64,000 bases of DNA from Larus michahellis (taxonomy: Eukaryota; Chordata; Aves; Charadriiformes; Laridae): contig NC_133897.1 of assembly GCF_964199755.1 (NCBI RefSeq), positions 71,418,661 through 71,482,660 on the forward strand. Direction: 5' to 3'. The notes below the pieces were generated by a model. The model was given only the letters and a program-made list of their open reading frames with translations. It did not search any database and was not told the DNA's origin. Positions 49,302-61,307 of the stretch are shown here, in pieces. The position numbers were made by a program, and so were the translations under genes. How positions within the stretch are numbered: the first letter of the stretch is position 1; each line of letters opens with the position of its first letter.

Positions 49302-52300
49302 CTGAAAGACATAGTGGTGAAAAATACGTATTTAGCTAATGTATAAAACAAAATACATGCGTGCATGCATAAGCACAGCACAGGTCACAAAAAATAGATG
49401 AAAACATGAAAATAATCATCTCGGTCCTCCACTGAAGGGTAAAATCTCTTTGCTTCATGCATGCGTGAGAGCTCTGCTAGCTGACCAGGAACGCACCTGA
49501 GTTCTGTTCCACATCACCGAAGCCCGCGAGTGGCCCAGCTTGTTTCTGCAAGGGCCTCTGTCGTAATGTCGTAAGAAGATATCATTCTGAAAAACAAAAG
49601 GCAAAGCTGTAAAAACAGGTCACAGTACTGGGGGGAGAGGTTCAAGACTGGACTGGAAATACAACCTTCCTGACACTGCTTTAAAATTACCAGCTGCCGG
49701 CAGACAAGTCCATCTGTCTTCCAAGTAATTATCTAGAGAAACTTCTTGCCTTTTCAAAAAGTGTGGTGTGTTTGGGACCTGAGCTATTGTATAGTGTCTT
49801 TCCTCCCCCACTTTTCAAAAACGTGTTTCGCTTTTGCACAAGTTGCACCCATTGCACAAGTACCTAGTCTGTAATTTGGTGACAATAAAGGGGCCTGTAA
49901 ACAACAGACATTTCTGAAAACTTGCAATCTGGGGGATCATCTTCCTGAGGTACTTCTACCTTCTGTTCTCCTGCTGTCCCTACGCTTTACAGTAATTTTC
50001 TTCCCAGGCTTAACAGGAAAGTTTAAAAAGTAGGAAATCCCCATTTTCTTTCTCTTTTCCCATTAATACTTATTTAATTATCCATTTTTTCTTCAGGAGG
50101 TGACTAATGCCCTGCATTACCCTCCCTTAGCCAGCTGTGCTGTAACCTGACCGTGCTTCCTCTCTTATTTTTCAGCCCTACTTGTTGGCTCTGCAGGCAT
50201 TGCCTTCGTCTACACCTGGAGCTCCTGTAACCCTGCATATGTAGAAAAACTACATTTGAATCACACAACTACGGTTTCTTTTTTCTTTCTCCTTTGACAA
50301 AAACTGGTAAGAGCACGTCTGCAGAGTCTGTGAGAATCTGACAGTCTTCCAGTTTAGCACGGTGTTAAGCAATCATTGTGTACTGTCATACTCTGAGGCA
50401 AGCCAAAAGACTCATGTCGAAAAAGCACTTTCACACACACAGAAATGGGACATAAAGCTAAGCGAAACCTGTTTAGCACGCTGAGAAAAGGAAGGATGAA
50501 GAATGAGGAAGTTTCATTGCTTGCTGGCTATGGAGTACAAAAAAGGAGAAAAGAAAAGCCATGCAGCATCTAACGTTTTATTTCAAATGCTGGTAAAATC
50601 CTTTTCACATTCCCAGAGTTGTTACTGTGGAAAAAAAGGGAAGCTGACACATACACGAGCACATTACTTCCTGTCCTCTTAATCCTTCTAGGAGACTTGA
50701 AGTCCACATGTGTTGAGACTAGTTGGTATTGCTTGAGAAATAACTAGCAACCTGCACTTCGTAATCCAACATTTTTATCCTCAAGTCTACTAATCATTCT
50801 CTTCAGCAAACACAGCACACTAAAGATGGACTGGCAAAGGAGACCCAGTTCATATGAGCTTTTAATGCACCCACTTGTGAAACAACCCCCTTCACCCACT
50901 ACCATACCATTTTTTGGACAGGCTGTGACCCTTGCAGTTGGAGCAGGTGGAAGACACTTATTTCCCTTGCTGTCAACCAAACTATTTTTAGCTACTGCAC
51001 TGGAAGAGGGAATCAGAGGAGGTAGTGCTGGAATGGAGAGAATGGGACAGTCTGTCACACTTCCCTCAAAGAACTAAGATGGCACCCAGGGACATGCCTA
51101 TAATCCGTTATGGAAAAAGGATGTTGATATAAATAAAAGCACTGGATGAACGAGAAGAAAGAAATTAAGTTAGAAGCGGAATTAAACCATTCACTAGGGT
51201 ATCAACAAGTTGGTGGAGAGCTTGTATAGTGCCTCCAACTAACTTCAGCACCATTACGCTTTATCTAGGTGTTTTTTTCTGCAGCACTTACATCCAAGTT
51301 CTGTAGACAGTACCAGCAAAATGTGTGCTTGCAGTTCTTGCACATCATCTGAGCACAGCCCTCGTTTCGCTCAATATAGATCCGACAAACTGGGCACTGC
51401 TTAATTGGTGCCTCTGTCTCTGTTCCAATAAGTGATCTAGAAGAGAAGGGAAACATTAAAGTGAAGTGTGAACGTAATTACTGTTGATACTCAGCCCTAC
51501 TGCCTAATGTGTACTGTGCTTGCTTTAGAGAGCATCTAACGTTGTTGTCTTAATGCACTTAATGTGTGAAGCTTGTTATATAGCTTGTCATATTAAGTAC
51601 AATACACTGAAGTATACTCACTACTAGGTGTAAGATCATGTAAAAGCGAAACTCCATTCCCTCAGACTTGTATACTAAATAAAGCCAAGACTCACTATAC
51701 CCACAAATGTATCACCTGGAGCATTACAAATTAACACTTCGTAAAACAGCTTGCACCATTCGTTTAATAGGACTGGATTATGCAATTTATAGCATTGTCC
51801 CTGCCTGAGTGAAATAGCCTTAAAGCCCACGAAGCCAAAGATCAAACCTGTAGAAGAAAAATAGGTAACTCCTATTCGATAAAGTCTCTAGCAAGCAGAA
51901 TGCTTGCATTTTAAATAAGTCTTTCATTTCTTGCAAAAAATGATAGAAAACCTTGAACACATGACTGAACTTAATCTGATTCTGAAAACAAAGATGGATG
52001 GCCACAGACATTATATAATTTAAACACAAAAGTGGTTTTTTTCTGCAGATTAATGCTTTATGCAACCTTACCTGTAGGTTGTTTACACCTATGCAAAGTG
52101 AGCATAAGTCAGATTTCTCACACCAAATGGGACATTTTACACCCACTATGTGTAAGAGTTAAGATTCAGCTATGCAGAGATCCCATAAATATTAAGCAGG
52201 GGTGATTTCTTCATCATAGTATAAGCAAAGTTTGAATCCCAGAATATTAATGTATTGAAATTTTTGTATGGGCGCAAGTCCTAATTCTAGCAGGCAAACA

Positions 52301-55300
52301 AAGCCTTTAGGCAGATTCAAAGCCCTAGAAGGCTTCACCTTTCAAAAGTGTCAGTGGAATCACAAGTTCAGTAAGCAGCCACATAATATTACGTATTAAA
52401 AAATAAAATGTATCATTTAAACTAATATCTAGACTGGAATTATATTTAGGAAACACCAGGAGAGATAAAAAGTCTCAGAGATGCACTCGAGATGTTAGAA
52501 GGCAGCCATTACACGCAACTAATATGAGGCAGAGAGCTAGCACCCCATGCCAAAAGTAACTGAAAGACCATGTTGCGTCTGTGGGTTCCCCTCTTACCCC
52601 TGCTCAGTTGGGACTGGAGTAGTTTGGTTTTCCTGGCATAGGCGCTGCGGGTGCCATGCCTCCTTGCAAAAGGAGCAGAACGTCAGGTGGCAAGTTGGGC
52701 ACTCTGTTGGCACCGGCGCTCCTGCCTCGCTCGGTGCAATACGGCACACCGTTTGGCAGTCAGCTGCAGGGCACCATGTTCTCTCGGGGTCCAAGTGGAC
52801 TTCTGAAATGTAACAGGGGGAGAAATAAAGCTGTTTATACAGTTCCCTTTTCATTCCAGCAACATGTGTCTAGGTACGCGAGACCCAATTCTGCCTGTGG
52901 AAGCTGAAGCCCTCTGCGCCCAGTGCCCATGGGCGTTCAGGCCCACCCCTCTTCTTTAGGCAGGTCTGCAGTTGTGCTCTGCAAAGGCAGCTGCTCTGGA
53001 AGCACCACAAGAATGACAATACATGACATGGGACATATTCTTTGCTTTATAGGGAGATACAAAAGGCAAACAGAAGTGCTGCTCGCTGAAAAGTGCATGT
53101 CTTGCAACATTAGGCCGTTCCATGTCTTTCAAATGTGCAAGCCAGGCGGTATTTTTCGTGTAAATAACAGAAGGACTGTCGTTAAATTAACATCAAGTTA
53201 CTTTCCATGCCTTATTTCCTCCACTATATCTACAAACTCTGATTAATATTCACTTTATTATACAATCATTATTTGTCAGCTATCAGATTACAGCAATAGT
53301 GAAGGCAAGATTCGGGGGGGACACACTGAGTTACAGACATCACCACATGGCAGAGAATGATAAATGTTGATTCTTCCTCTCACCCCCCCAACTTTATTCA
53401 AGGAATTTGGGCTTGCAACAGAAACCCAGCTGAAACACGTTCACTGTTAGGGGTGCCCATTGTGTGCACGCTTTATACTGGCTCAAGTCCATGAGATGCA
53501 GCCAAACACTCCCACCCTCCAAAGTCTCCATAGAAAAGGGCTGTTGTTCCTGCAGGAGCTATCTGCCCCTCCTTCCCTGGGAGCTCTCTGATACCACCAC
53601 TGAAAATAAATAGATGGAGGGGATGTCTCATGAACAGGTGGAAATCCCTGACTGCGAGATGTCAAAAGCCATTACAATGTTCTTCTGTACCTCCAACAGA
53701 TAAAATACTGTTCCCACTTGAAACAAAAGGCTGCACAAGGGCCCCAGACATATGTTCTCTAGAAAATTTTGCTGAAACAGTTGAAGGCACTTCCTCCTAT
53801 GCACACCCCCCTGCCTGTACTGTTCCTCTGCAGGAGGTTGCTGGTAGCGCACAGTGAAGGGGGCTGGTGGATGGATATCTAGCAGATGCTCTGGTCAGCA
53901 TGAAAAACAGTGATATCAGTTCAGTGTCCAGATACCCAGAAACTAGAAGCTGTACAACTAGAAATGTGTTCAAAGTAGTAAAACTCTCCCCCCCCACCTC
54001 CCTCCGCCAAGCTCTCAATCATTTAGACACTCATGCATGGACACCTGGGGAGAAGGACACCCCACAAACCTCCACAACCTAACGCGCACTAGAAACTCAG
54101 TTTTTTTCCAGTTCACCTTGAAAACTTCCATTTTGTTTAAAGCCATCCCTTCCTCCTGCTTGTCCAGGACACTTACAGTGAGGAATCACATAAAGATGAT
54201 CATCCTCTCTGCTGGCTGCAGGACCACAGGTAATTTTTAAGTATCTGTCAGAGTGCTCTGACAGATGTGGAGAATTTCTACCTCCATGGCAAAGGCTGTC
54301 ATCTATAATTTAGGCAGTGCCAGCAAAACACCTGTACAATCTGCCTCCAGCCACTTCATGAATCTAATTCTCTTCTTTCCTCTTATTCTTTTACATGTAC
54401 TTCCTTTGCCCCCCAAAACAAACATTTTGCTTTCTACTGAATGGAAGCCAGAACAAACTAGTTTGCAGCTTCATTTTTGGGGAGAAGAGAGAGACATGGA
54501 TGGGCAGCACAAGCCATTTTACATTTTTACTTACTTATAAAAATTCGTGTCCTGACTGAGAAGTTGTTATTTCTGTAGCTTCCCTTGGTGTCTCTTAAAA
54601 GAAACTCTGAACTGGGTAAGACAATGGTCTAGTACTGGCTATTGCATTTAAGTCTTCACACAGTGGGTTCTGTGTGCTTTCTGTTGCTAAACAGCAGTTA
54701 AAATGAGATAAAGTTTAGTTCCTGCAGATAGCTGCTTAATGTACTCAACTTTGGAAACCTAAATTCTCCTATCCTGTTTTTGGATGAAAGACAGGATGTC
54801 TGGTTTTGACATCATTGGCAGGAGGGGACTTGGGCTGTAAATCTTACTGATTTTTACAAATTTGTTGCAGCAAGATGTAATGCATGAGATGAAACTCCCT
54901 CCGCTCCCATTTCCTCCATTTTACAAAGAACCTACAGATGGTGTTTTGCAATCCATGCTGTCTCATACTGTTTGGTTTACCATGGAGTACAAGTTAAACC
55001 AGAATAAACTAAAAAGGAGCGGCCAAAAAAAAGGAAAGAGGCTCTGACAAGCTGCTCCATCTTTCGGTTAGGGCCATTTCTCTCCCAAGCCTTTCCCCTG
55101 CTTCCCCACTGCCAGTTCAGCCACGCTCGCTCCCCTTCTCTGGAGGAAAGCCTTCCCAAATAGTGCCAGTACTGGATAGGGATCTGGCCAGTTTTCACAA
55201 AACACACAGGCAAGCAGGTGAGATGTGGGAGGCAGATGGGGGAAATGCAGCATCCTGAAGAAAGGAGAATTTCTGGCTCAGGAGAGGGACCCGTGGAAAA

Positions 55301-58300
55301 GATGAGCCCATGCCTTTCACAGAATATTAAGAACACATCCTTTTAAAATGGACTGCTTTTCGGTCAGGCATAAAATGGAGGTTCTACCAATAGGCTGACT
55401 GGGCAATTGTCACAGAAATAGAAATAGAATGCATATGTCCTAACCACATCCTATTCCTCTATTTTTTGTTACTTGTGATGACCACATCAACCTCATCCTA
55501 AAGACACACACAGCAATTCCTGTTTCTTCTATTAAAATATGCTGCACGGAAGCTCTGTGGCTAGCTAGGTCCTGTCTGGACACAGAGAAATTACAGATAT
55601 GTAAGAAAGCTTGGGTTTAAGCCTGAAAAAACATTTGCATTCTAAGAACACAAAAAACACAAGAGGATAGAATATTTTCAGTGCATTCCTTATTAAACTA
55701 AGCAAGTGTATATAGATATACAATTGCATACCAATTACTTCTCACAGCTGTTTCTCCCAGTATTATCTGTCCAGTTTTTTTAAAAAAAAACAAGGAAATG
55801 GGCAGGAAATATATTCTATTGAAATAGCTAGCACAGATGAGAGATGGGGAAGATAGCTTTTGGATGTACAAGTCCTCCTTCAGGTCTTCAAAATTTTCCT
55901 TAAAATTCATCTCGCAATGGAAAATGTCTGAAAGGGTGAGAAGCATTGGCTTTACCAATCACTTGAAGAACGGTAAGCAAAGATTACAGAGCTGGAGCAA
56001 GTCTTTTGACTTACCCAAGAAGCTGGTTAATTATTTCTAGCATTTCTAGTAAAGCAAAGAGGGTGCTGAAGCAAAGTGCCCATATTTCAACAGAAGAAAA
56101 CCGAGAGAAGGGCCTGAATATACGAAGCTGAAGGGTGTGAATAAAGGGCTTTGTTGCTCAGAGCAAAAGTCATGAAGGGCACCCTAGTATCTGCCGTTTT
56201 TAAGGGAGGGGAGGGCAGAGTTAGGCAGTAGCGGCCTGGGTTTTCCGCAGCGCTGGGTTTGGAAGGGGCTAGGTTGCACCAGGGCTGACACAAACACAAG
56301 GCACAGAACACGTCTCAGCTGCCGGCAGTCCCTGGGCAGATTCCGTGTCAGAATTCGGCCCCAGCAGGTGCCATCAGCAATATTTATCGCTAGCTTCAGA
56401 AAAAGACTGTCAGGCCAGTGTTGGCATCAGTCAGGTCCCAAACCATGACAACAGGCTTTGCCAGGTTAGGGTCAGGTCTGAGAGAGAGCTTCAGGCCAGC
56501 AGAAGCTAATAAGCCAAGTCCAACTGATGAGTCCAAAAAGGTCAGCCTTGGGGGCAGCGCTCAACCTAAGATAGGCAAAAGGTCTCAGCTGGGGCTGGGA
56601 TTAGTGCTGGTGTCCAGGCCAGAGCTTCAGTTAGCAGGAAACATTGTTCCCAAGCATCAGTAAACTGGATTTACTGCTGGGGCGAACAGGCAAGGCAAAA
56701 AGGCTGTCTTTAAGCCTGCCACTTGGATGCCAGTTTTATTCATCATAAAGGAGAAAGGACAGATCTTAGAAACATAATGAAGAGAAGGTAGTGGAGGTGG
56801 AGAAGGATTTGTCAGACTTAGGCGAGAAAGAAAAGGGAAGGAGGATTTAAAAAATAGGCAAGTTCCAGGCTTCAGTGTGTGGGAAACAGTAAAAAAAAAA
56901 AAAAAAAAAAAAAAAGATGTAAAAGGGAGTTGGACAAAAGATCGTAAGTTCAGCTTTGGCTAGTTATAAAGGAGGAGATACCAGGAAATCACTAGTTTCA
57001 CAGTCTTCAATTAAAAAAAGGTTTTACGTAAAACAGATTAATGCATTGTGAGAATGGTTCTCTTTCTTAACCCTTTAATACGCTGATTTAACAAGCTCTC
57101 ATTTCCACTGTCCAGGGCTGTACACAAGCCACTGCTTGGCTTATGAACCACCACCCCGCCTTTAGGAGGGACTTCCTAAGGAATTAAGCGTAAATGAGAA
57201 GAAGGTAAAATAGGAAAAAAGAATAAAAAAATGAAAGCAGGGTTTGGGATTTTTTTTCTTTTTTGGCCTGAGTGCCTGAAAACCATAGCTACAACGAACT
57301 ATCCATGAACTCTAGGGCATACTTGAATATACTAATTTTGCTGGGTTTTTACCTCATGGACATTCACCATGATTCATGCCAGAAGACATTCTATAAAAAC
57401 CCATATGTTCTTCTATCTGCCCACCTTTTAAAGTGCATTACTGTGCCTAACTTTTAGGAGCCTCTGCATTTTCATACACATTCACAATCCATCAATCTAT
57501 CTGCATCTAAACATGCATGGAAAGCAAGAGTACTTTCTTTCTTTTGAAGAAACTTTGAAAGCAGGAAGAGTCAGGGCAGATCAGTCCCAGATACACTACC
57601 CTGCAAACGATCACGGAGTGAGTTCTTTGAAAAAGACTGCAACTTTCAGCTGAGACTTTCAAGTTGGTGTTAGTCTTTAAAACCAATGTGGGACCTCATC
57701 TTTCTGACTAGCAAGTTTCTTCTTCAGCCTTGGCAAGGAACTGTCTTCCTGAAGCAGAAGGCTGACCTATGGCGTACCAAAGCTTGGCCCCAGTAAGATC
57801 TTCAGTTTCAAATAGGCCTTACTCAGTAATGAAGGGTCCTCAGGAAAAAATAAAATAATACTAGATGAACACGCATACAGCTTCTATGTAAGAAAAGCTC
57901 TCTTGCAGGGATGTTTGCAAAAATCCCCATAAGACAGCTAGGTCTGTCTCCCCCAGAAGTTCTAAAGATCTGTATGGATGTATGAAAGGACCCTGCACCA
58001 GCCTCTAGCACCTTGTCTACTCCTACCAGTACAACCACCACCTCAAGGACCCAGCATGAGCACGCTGTGGGAAGGACGACGGAGCCTCAGGCACACAATC
58101 CGAGAGTGTTGCCCACAAGCTTGAGTAAAAAAAAAAAAAAAAAAAGGTATTTCAGTATGATGCCACTCTACTGATTCTGCTCCACTGAAATGATTTCAAA
58201 TTTGTCTGTGGAACACAGTCAGACCTACTGATTGCTCTTAAACTATTTCAAAACAAAGACATCTTCTCAGTCTCTTCCTTAACTCACCAAACCGGCTTTG

Positions 58301-58438
58301 TCTTTGCAGTATAGAATACTGCTGCTTTAAAACTGACGCTTTAAAAATGAAGGTAATAGAACCCAAAAGATTCACACCTCTTTCGAACTTCAGCCTCTTG
58401 TATAACTGAAACTGGTCAACAGGCACCAAACAGGCAAT
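49161..58438 (-). CDS. RNF144B: RNF144B, RBR-type E3 ubiquitin-protein ligase, 3' five coding exons (5' part outside window)
   Basis: The spliced coding sequence is complement(join(49161..49301, 49497..49586, 51292..51436, 52598..52802, 58378..58438)), 642 bases giving 213 residues and a stop. It matches the C-terminal part of RNF144B closely, from the [13 protein letters not shown] block to the lysine-rich tail. RBR ligases take ubiquitin from an E2 bound at RING1 onto a RING2 cysteine, then pass it to substrate. The family member is known as a p53-inducible ligase anchored in membranes. In the encoded part, the IBR Cys/His set spans residues about 31-76, RING2 starts at residue 103, and the catalytic cysteine of the EGCAQMMC motif is residue 116. 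A hydrophobic segment follows at about 168-200. All splice sites are GT-AG, phases agree and there is no frameshift, so the gene looks functional. The paralogue RNF144A is less likely: the [15 protein letters not shown] wording and the KKKKH tail are RNF144B-like. About 90 N-terminal residues with RING1 are missing, presumably on exons right of the window. Confidence 0.95.
49302..49496 (-). other. RNF144B: RNF144B intron between exons d and e (195 bp)
   Basis: A short intron bounded by GTGCGT and CTTTCAG. It contains alternating ATGCATGC-like bases around 49360-49372 and 49458-49466. I see no other feature. Confidence 0.9.
49497..49586 (-). CDS. RNF144B: RNF144B coding exon d (end of RING2, juxtamembrane)
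   Basis: This 90-base exon of exactly 30 codons runs from [13 protein letters not shown] to SVMWNRTQ, phase 0 at both ends. The His and Cys of HYDRGPC supply the last RING2 zinc ligands. The following [16 protein letters not shown] stretch leads into the membrane segment. The acceptor is GTTTTTCAG and the donor GTGCGT. It was identified by eye from the conserved protein; its reading frame is too short to stand out as an open frame. Confidence 0.95.
49587..51291 (-). other. RNF144B: RNF144B intron between exons c and d
   Basis: A 1705-base intron, GTAAGTG at its 5' end and TTTTTCAG at its 3' end. Open frames inside, such as the 104-codon minus-strand frame at 50744-51058, show no family resemblance. 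I recognise no repeat or RNA gene. Confidence 0.85.
51292..51436 (-). CDS. RNF144B: RNF144B coding exon c (RING2 catalytic domain)
   Basis: This 145-base exon adds one base to the split Gly codon and then 48 codons. It encodes [17 protein letters not shown] and the RING2 core, C-x2-C-x9-C-x4-C-x2-C-x4-C-x2-C. The third cysteine (NEGCAQMMC) is the position that forms the ubiquitin thioester in RBR ligases, and it is present. The acceptor is CTTCTCTTCTAG and the donor GTAAGTG after the LQNLD block. It is the most strongly conserved coding stretch in the window. Confidence 0.97.
51437..52597 (-). other. RNF144B: RNF144B intron between exons b and c
   Basis: A 1161-base intron, AT-rich, bounded by GTAAGAG and TTCTAG. 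The 108-codon minus-strand open frame at 51820-52146 ends near a pyrimidine-rich stretch but has no recognisable domain, and I do not call it an exon. Confidence 0.85.
52598..52802 (-). CDS. RNF144B: RNF144B coding exon b (IBR domain)
   Basis: This 205-base exon completes the Glu codon from the previous exon (G|AA) and ends two bases into a Gly codon (GG|A). It carries the whole in-between-RING domain. The zinc-ligand pattern is C-x4-C (WCPAADC), then C-x2-C-x4-C-x2-C-x4-H-x4-C (from ECPTC to HPQRLC), with no ligand missing. The acceptor is TACATTTCAG and the donor GTAAGAG. The stretch between the two halves ([11 protein letters not shown]) is the least conserved part relative to the mammalian protein. 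Confidence 0.95.
56891..56915. repeat. Poly(A) run, 25 bases
   Basis: An uninterrupted run of 25 A in the RNF144B intron. No 5' retrocopy is recognised upstream. Confidence 0.9.
58127..58145. repeat. Poly(A) run, 19 bases
   Basis: An uninterrupted A run in the RNF144B intron, about 230 bases from exon a. Confidence 0.9.
58378..58438 (-). CDS. RNF144B: RNF144B coding exon a (RING1-IBR linker)
   Basis: This is a 61-base exon, phase 0 at its start and ending one base into a codon. It encodes [20 protein letters not shown]. The acceptor reads TTTCTCATTTCAG and the donor GTGTGAAT. This is the segment just after RING1 and before the IBR domain in RNF144B. It is the most 5' coding exon I can find here; RING1 itself is not in the window. 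Confidence 0.93.
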
Positions 58439-60025
58439 CTGAAATGAGAAACAAACACAGAGAAAAAGCATTAGAAACACAGAGACTTGAAAAAAATTAA
58501 TAAGCACCCTGTTCTATATGCCTGAGCTGGCTCTCAAATCCACCTTCTTTTCCTGCTTGCTTTTCACCACCATGTTCTTCCGTACCTTGACTTCCTTCCC
58601 CAAAATGTAAAGTAGTTCTTGACCTCTCCTATTTCAGCCACAGAGCCCAGTAGTTCAGCCCACATCTTCTTCACCATGCACAGGAAAGCCTTCTTTGTGG
58701 ATTCTGTATTTACTTCTGGCTTCTTGGTTTATTTCATGTTGGTTTAATGTAATGAAGGGTGACAGCTTGCCAGCCTTGGAGACTGCAGCCTGTTGCTCAT
58801 GCACAAGAACAGAGCCCAAATGAATGATTCCTCATTCATGTCTCCCAGTCTTCATGGCAGGGGTCACTTAGCTCTCAGAAACTTAAAGCTAGTCTGGTTT
58901 CCATTTTTTATTCACTTCATGGGTTTTGGACTAAGACAGTTAATGCCACTGCTGTTGGAATTTGCCTGGAACACACCACCCCACTGGGAACTGGACTGAA
59001 GTTAACAAATTTAGTTGGAATGACAAACAGGCTTTGCTGATATATTTTACACATTACCATAATTAAAATAGCCTAAAAGGCTAAATCCTCTAATCTCCAA
59101 TTAACAGTCTACGTAAGAAAACCAATTACCCTATTTAAAACCAATAAGCAAACCTGCATAAAGGATAAGGAGGGGTTCAAAAGAAATTTCATGGACACTT
59201 CAGGAGCCACGTGTTTGTTGGACTCAAAATCTGAGATAATTCTCTTTATCCAATCCATTTGTAATATTGTACCAGCACTAAAAGTTTTTCTGCAGCTACC
59301 TCAATGTCTTTGCCTTTTACTGAAAATAAACCTAGACTAATACTAAAACCTGATCATTTGAAGCACTGTGAGACAGTGTAGAATCGACAGCTTCAAAGTG
59401 AAAGGCTCTCAACCCTCACATCCAATATCCCACCACAGTCCTTCAAACTACTGTAAAAGGCAAAATTTTGCCCTCAGTGAAGTGGACACTGGCCCTTCTG
59501 GGTTTTGTGACACGGCACTCATGTGAGAAGAAATACAAAGACAAAAAAAATCAATGTATATTCAGTATCACGCTGTGAATACATTTGCTTTTTTAGAAGG
59601 AAAAAAGAAAAGCAAATCATGTATCCGTTTGTATATCATAAGATCTGAAATTGCTTTATTAAGATCTCAAATCAATTGGAATTAAACTTGCATTTTGAAG
59701 CAGACGTTTGGATTATTTTTTTGACCTAAACCAATGTCATACAAAAAATAATCCAACTGATGTCAAGATTTAAGTGTTCAAAGATGCTTAAAAGACTTTA
59801 CAGTTGAAGAAATCAAAGGATTTAATATCAAAATGTGAAACACCAACAAATCTTTACAAAACATATCCTTGGTCTAGTAAGTCAGTCCTGGGGTCAAATT
59901 GCTGTCCTCATTCAGTTTCTGAATTCAGGCTGTAAATTATTTTTAATATGAAAGTATTTGCATGGCTAAACAATATTACATTGATATGACGAAAGACACA
60001 GAGAGCTTCCTGAGAAACTTCTCAC

Positions 60026-60043
60026 CTGTTCATCAGAAGTCAT
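60026..60043 (-). other. Microexon-like segment inside RNF144B intron
   Basis: On the minus strand, 18 bases are flanked by a pyrimidine-containing acceptor ending GCATTTCAG and a consensus donor CAG|GTGAGA. The length is a multiple of three and reads MTSDEQ in the frame that would join phase-0 exons. Spliced between the RING1-side exon and exon a, it would insert six residues without a frameshift. Mammalian RNF144B has no such insert that I know of. Chance is the more likely explanation. Confidence 0.15.
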
Positions 60044-61284
60044 CTGAAATGCTCTTCGAAAAGAAATAATAACTTAATCAAACAAGTAAAAAAAAGTGAA
60101 GTTCAGCAGCTTCAGCAAAGAGTGAAGCCAACCAACAAAGTTATATAAAACCCACAAGACACATCATTTCAGTATTGCCCGCTCCTCCCCGGAGCAGCTT
60201 CAAATCTAAATAGAGTTTGGAACACAGAGAGTCATCTGCTTTTCTCTAGCTGGGTGAGCATTAGCAACTACTTTAAATTTTCCCTTCGTTGCAGCTGAAT
60301 TAAAACAGCTCAATGCTGTAAGAGCCACTTGAGTGAATTGTTTAGTTGTCTGGGGTCTTTCTGTGCTCGGTCTTGCTTTTAACAAACAGTTTTTCAAGGG
60401 CAGTTCTATTGAGGCCAGAATTTCCCATGTAATAAAAATCCAGCTTTTTGATTACAGTGGGAGCAGAGTTAGGAGTTTTATTGTAGATTTCAATAGGAAG
60501 CAGAGCCAGTGCTGAAAGCTTCCCTTTCTCCTATTGAAAACCTGATCTAACCATGCCAGCCTTCCCCACCAGTTTCACCCAGCCCCACTCTTCTTCTTAC
60601 GTAGCCTACTCACAGTTCAGCTGCCCCCTCCCTGCCTGCAGCTCCGGACACCGACACAGGCAGCTCGTCACCTCTGCCACTGATTCCCCCAGGCTTTGAA
60701 AGACCAGCTCCTGATAGCACCCACATGGAGGTCGACCTGAGAGGTGCTGAGCTGAAGCCCCTCACAGATTTAGTATCTGTAGGCACGAGGAAAGGAAGGC
60801 ACAACCTGCTGCTGCCTGAATTCGGTGCCATAGAAAAGCTGTACGTTCAAACTCAAAAAAAAAACCAAAACAAAACCAACAAAGAAAGAAACGTGAGTAT
60901 TGGGGCCCCCCAAAAAACAGCAAATCCTTTGCTCAGTGAACTTTTAATCTCATTTACGCTTAAGCACGGTAAGGGGATTAGGTGTTTATCTCCTCCTACT
61001 TGGCATCAGAGTCTAAATGCTCATCTTCACTCAACTTCTCCATCCCCACCCGGGAGCCCATCCCAAACACCTCCTCTCCTGACACCTCCTCCCCTGCACA
61101 ACCTCGCACACCCCCAGGCTGGACAAGAGGATGGAGATCTGGGGAGGAAGCAAACCAGCAACACAGCAGATAGCAAAGGGCCAAACGAGAAAGCTTGCAA
61201 GCACGTCAGAAAGCAGACGTTTCTTATTCTAGGCTAAGAAAGTATTTAATGCAGCAAGAAATGCTGCAGGACAAGTTTTAGGGC

Positions 61285-61307
61285 TTTTTTTTTTTTTTTT
61301 TTTTTTT
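61285..61307. repeat. Poly(T) run, 23 bases
   Basis: An uninterrupted T run. On the minus (RNF144B sense) strand it is poly(A) inside the intron. Confidence 0.9.

Larger units (their letters stand above)
52803..58377 (-). other. RNF144B: RNF144B intron between exons a and b
   Basis: A 5575-base intron bounded by GTGTGAA and TTTCAG. It contains a 25-base poly(A) at 56891-56915 and a 19-base poly(A) at 58127-58145. A moderately GC-rich patch at about 56390-56650 has several CAGGCCAG-like words. No coding exon, RNA gene or clear transposon is recognised. Confidence 0.85.

Noticed and set aside
60725..61237. 170-codon open frame, plus strand
   Set aside because: It lies within the RNF144B intron on the opposite strand, is interrupted in character by homopolymer-coded Lys/Asn and Pro/Ser stretches, and has no recognisable domain.
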